This document shows positions 6,093 through 6,288 of a stretch of 6,288 nucleotides of DNA, piece after piece (positions within the stretch are counted from its first letter, which is position 1; each line of letters starts with the position of its first letter). The position numbers and the translations under genes were made by a program. Origin of the DNA: Akkermansiaceae bacterium (GTDB lineage: Bacteria > Verrucomicrobiota > Verrucomicrobiia > Verrucomicrobiales > Akkermansiaceae); contig JAQGPE010000559.1 of assembly GCA_028293225.1 (NCBI GenBank), positions 1 to 6,288 of the forward strand, given 5' to 3'. The notes beneath the pieces were generated by a model. It had not been told where the DNA came from and did not search any database. It worked only from the letters and a program-made list of their open reading frames with translations.

Positions 6093-6288
6093 ATGAAATT
6101 ACTGACGCAAAATCGGCGGACTTCATGCGCCGCGGTCGTGGATGAACGAGCGTTCCCGTGGCAAAACGCACGAAAGCTGCTGCTTGGAACGCGGATGAAA
6201 AAGGAGGGCAGCAAGCGGCGTGACAGGACGCCCCCGGGAGAGAAACGCACCCTGGGGGAGTCGATCCAACGTCGCCTCAAGGGCATGA
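6093..6288 (+). CDS. Possible start of a divergent gene, hypothetical, 3' end outside window
   Basis: An ATG at 6093 opens a frame with no stop up to the window edge (65 codons). The other two plus-strand frames are closed at 6194-6222. An in-frame ATG at 6195 is an alternative start, giving MKKEGSKRRDRTPPGEKRTL and onward. Third-position GC looks gene-like after 6195 and weaker before it, favouring the later start. Upstream of 6093 there is only a weak AGG 5 nt away; upstream of 6195 a GGAA about 6 nt away. The visible peptide is lysine- and arginine-rich and I do not recognise it. If real, it diverges from the radical SAM gene and the LexA-like site lies 39 bp upstream of 6093. It could equally be a non-coding spacer with a chance open frame. 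Confidence 0.3.
   Translation, partial: MKLLTQNRRTSCAAVVDERAFPWQNARKLLLGTRMKKEGSKRRDRTPPGEKRTLGESIQRRLKGM
6231..6258 (+). other. GC-rich imperfect inverted repeat (stem-loop)
   Basis: CCCCCGGG at 6231-6238 pairs with CCC-T-GGGGG at 6250-6258, making an 8-bp stem with one bulged T and an 11-nt loop. No run of T follows on either strand, so it does not look like an intrinsic terminator. It lies inside the possible reading frame at the right edge and may simply reflect coding sequence. Confidence 0.3.

Noticed and set aside
6231..6258. GC-rich stem-loop as a Rho-independent terminator
   Set aside because: No T-run on either side of the stem in either orientation.
6083..6286. Minus-strand 67-codon frame at the right edge
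   Set aside because: Serine- and arginine-rich product without recognisable features, ending inside the regulatory spacer. The opposite plus frame looks somewhat more gene-like.

Overview
The window is 6.3 kb of compact, GC-rich bacterial chromosome (most codons end in G or C). It carries four clear protein genes plus the possible beginning of a fifth at the right edge. No rRNA, tRNA, CRISPR array, insertion sequence or phage gene is visible. The gene families fit a free-living Gram-negative bacterium. A Verrucomicrobia-type host is my best guess, resting on overall protein flavour and on one operator-like palindrome that matches the LexA motif described for that phylum. This guess is partly circular and should be held loosely.

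Layout, left to right. Positions 1-3528 (+) hold the C-terminal two thirds or so of a very large coiled-coil plus AAA+ ATPase of the family usually labelled 'DNA repair ATPase' (DUF3686 type); its start lies outside the window. Positions 3523-4122 (-) hold a GNAT acetyltransferase that converges on the ATPase gene and overlaps its end by 6 bp. A 102-bp divergent spacer follows. Positions 4225-4968 (+) hold cutC, a TIM-barrel protein of the copper homeostasis CutC family with a GTG start. Positions 4969-6018 (-) hold a PA0069/Rv2578c-type radical SAM protein (SplB-related, COG1533), whose stop codon directly abuts the cutC stop. From 6019 to the end lies a 270-bp stretch with a set of palindromes just upstream of the radical SAM gene and an open reading frame on the + strand running off the window.

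The most interesting point is regulatory. A 14-bp palindrome at 6040-6053 lies 21 bp upstream of the radical SAM start codon. It matches 9 of the 10 defined positions of TGTTC-N4-GAACA, the LexA operator reported for Verrucomicrobia. If the host belongs to that phylum, this radical SAM enzyme of unknown function, a distant relative of the DNA photolesion enzyme SplB, would be a candidate SOS-response gene. The divergent reading frame to its right could be controlled from the same site.

The other genes do not form an obvious operon with each other. Every junction here is convergent or divergent, so each gene is probably transcribed on its own or with genes outside the window.
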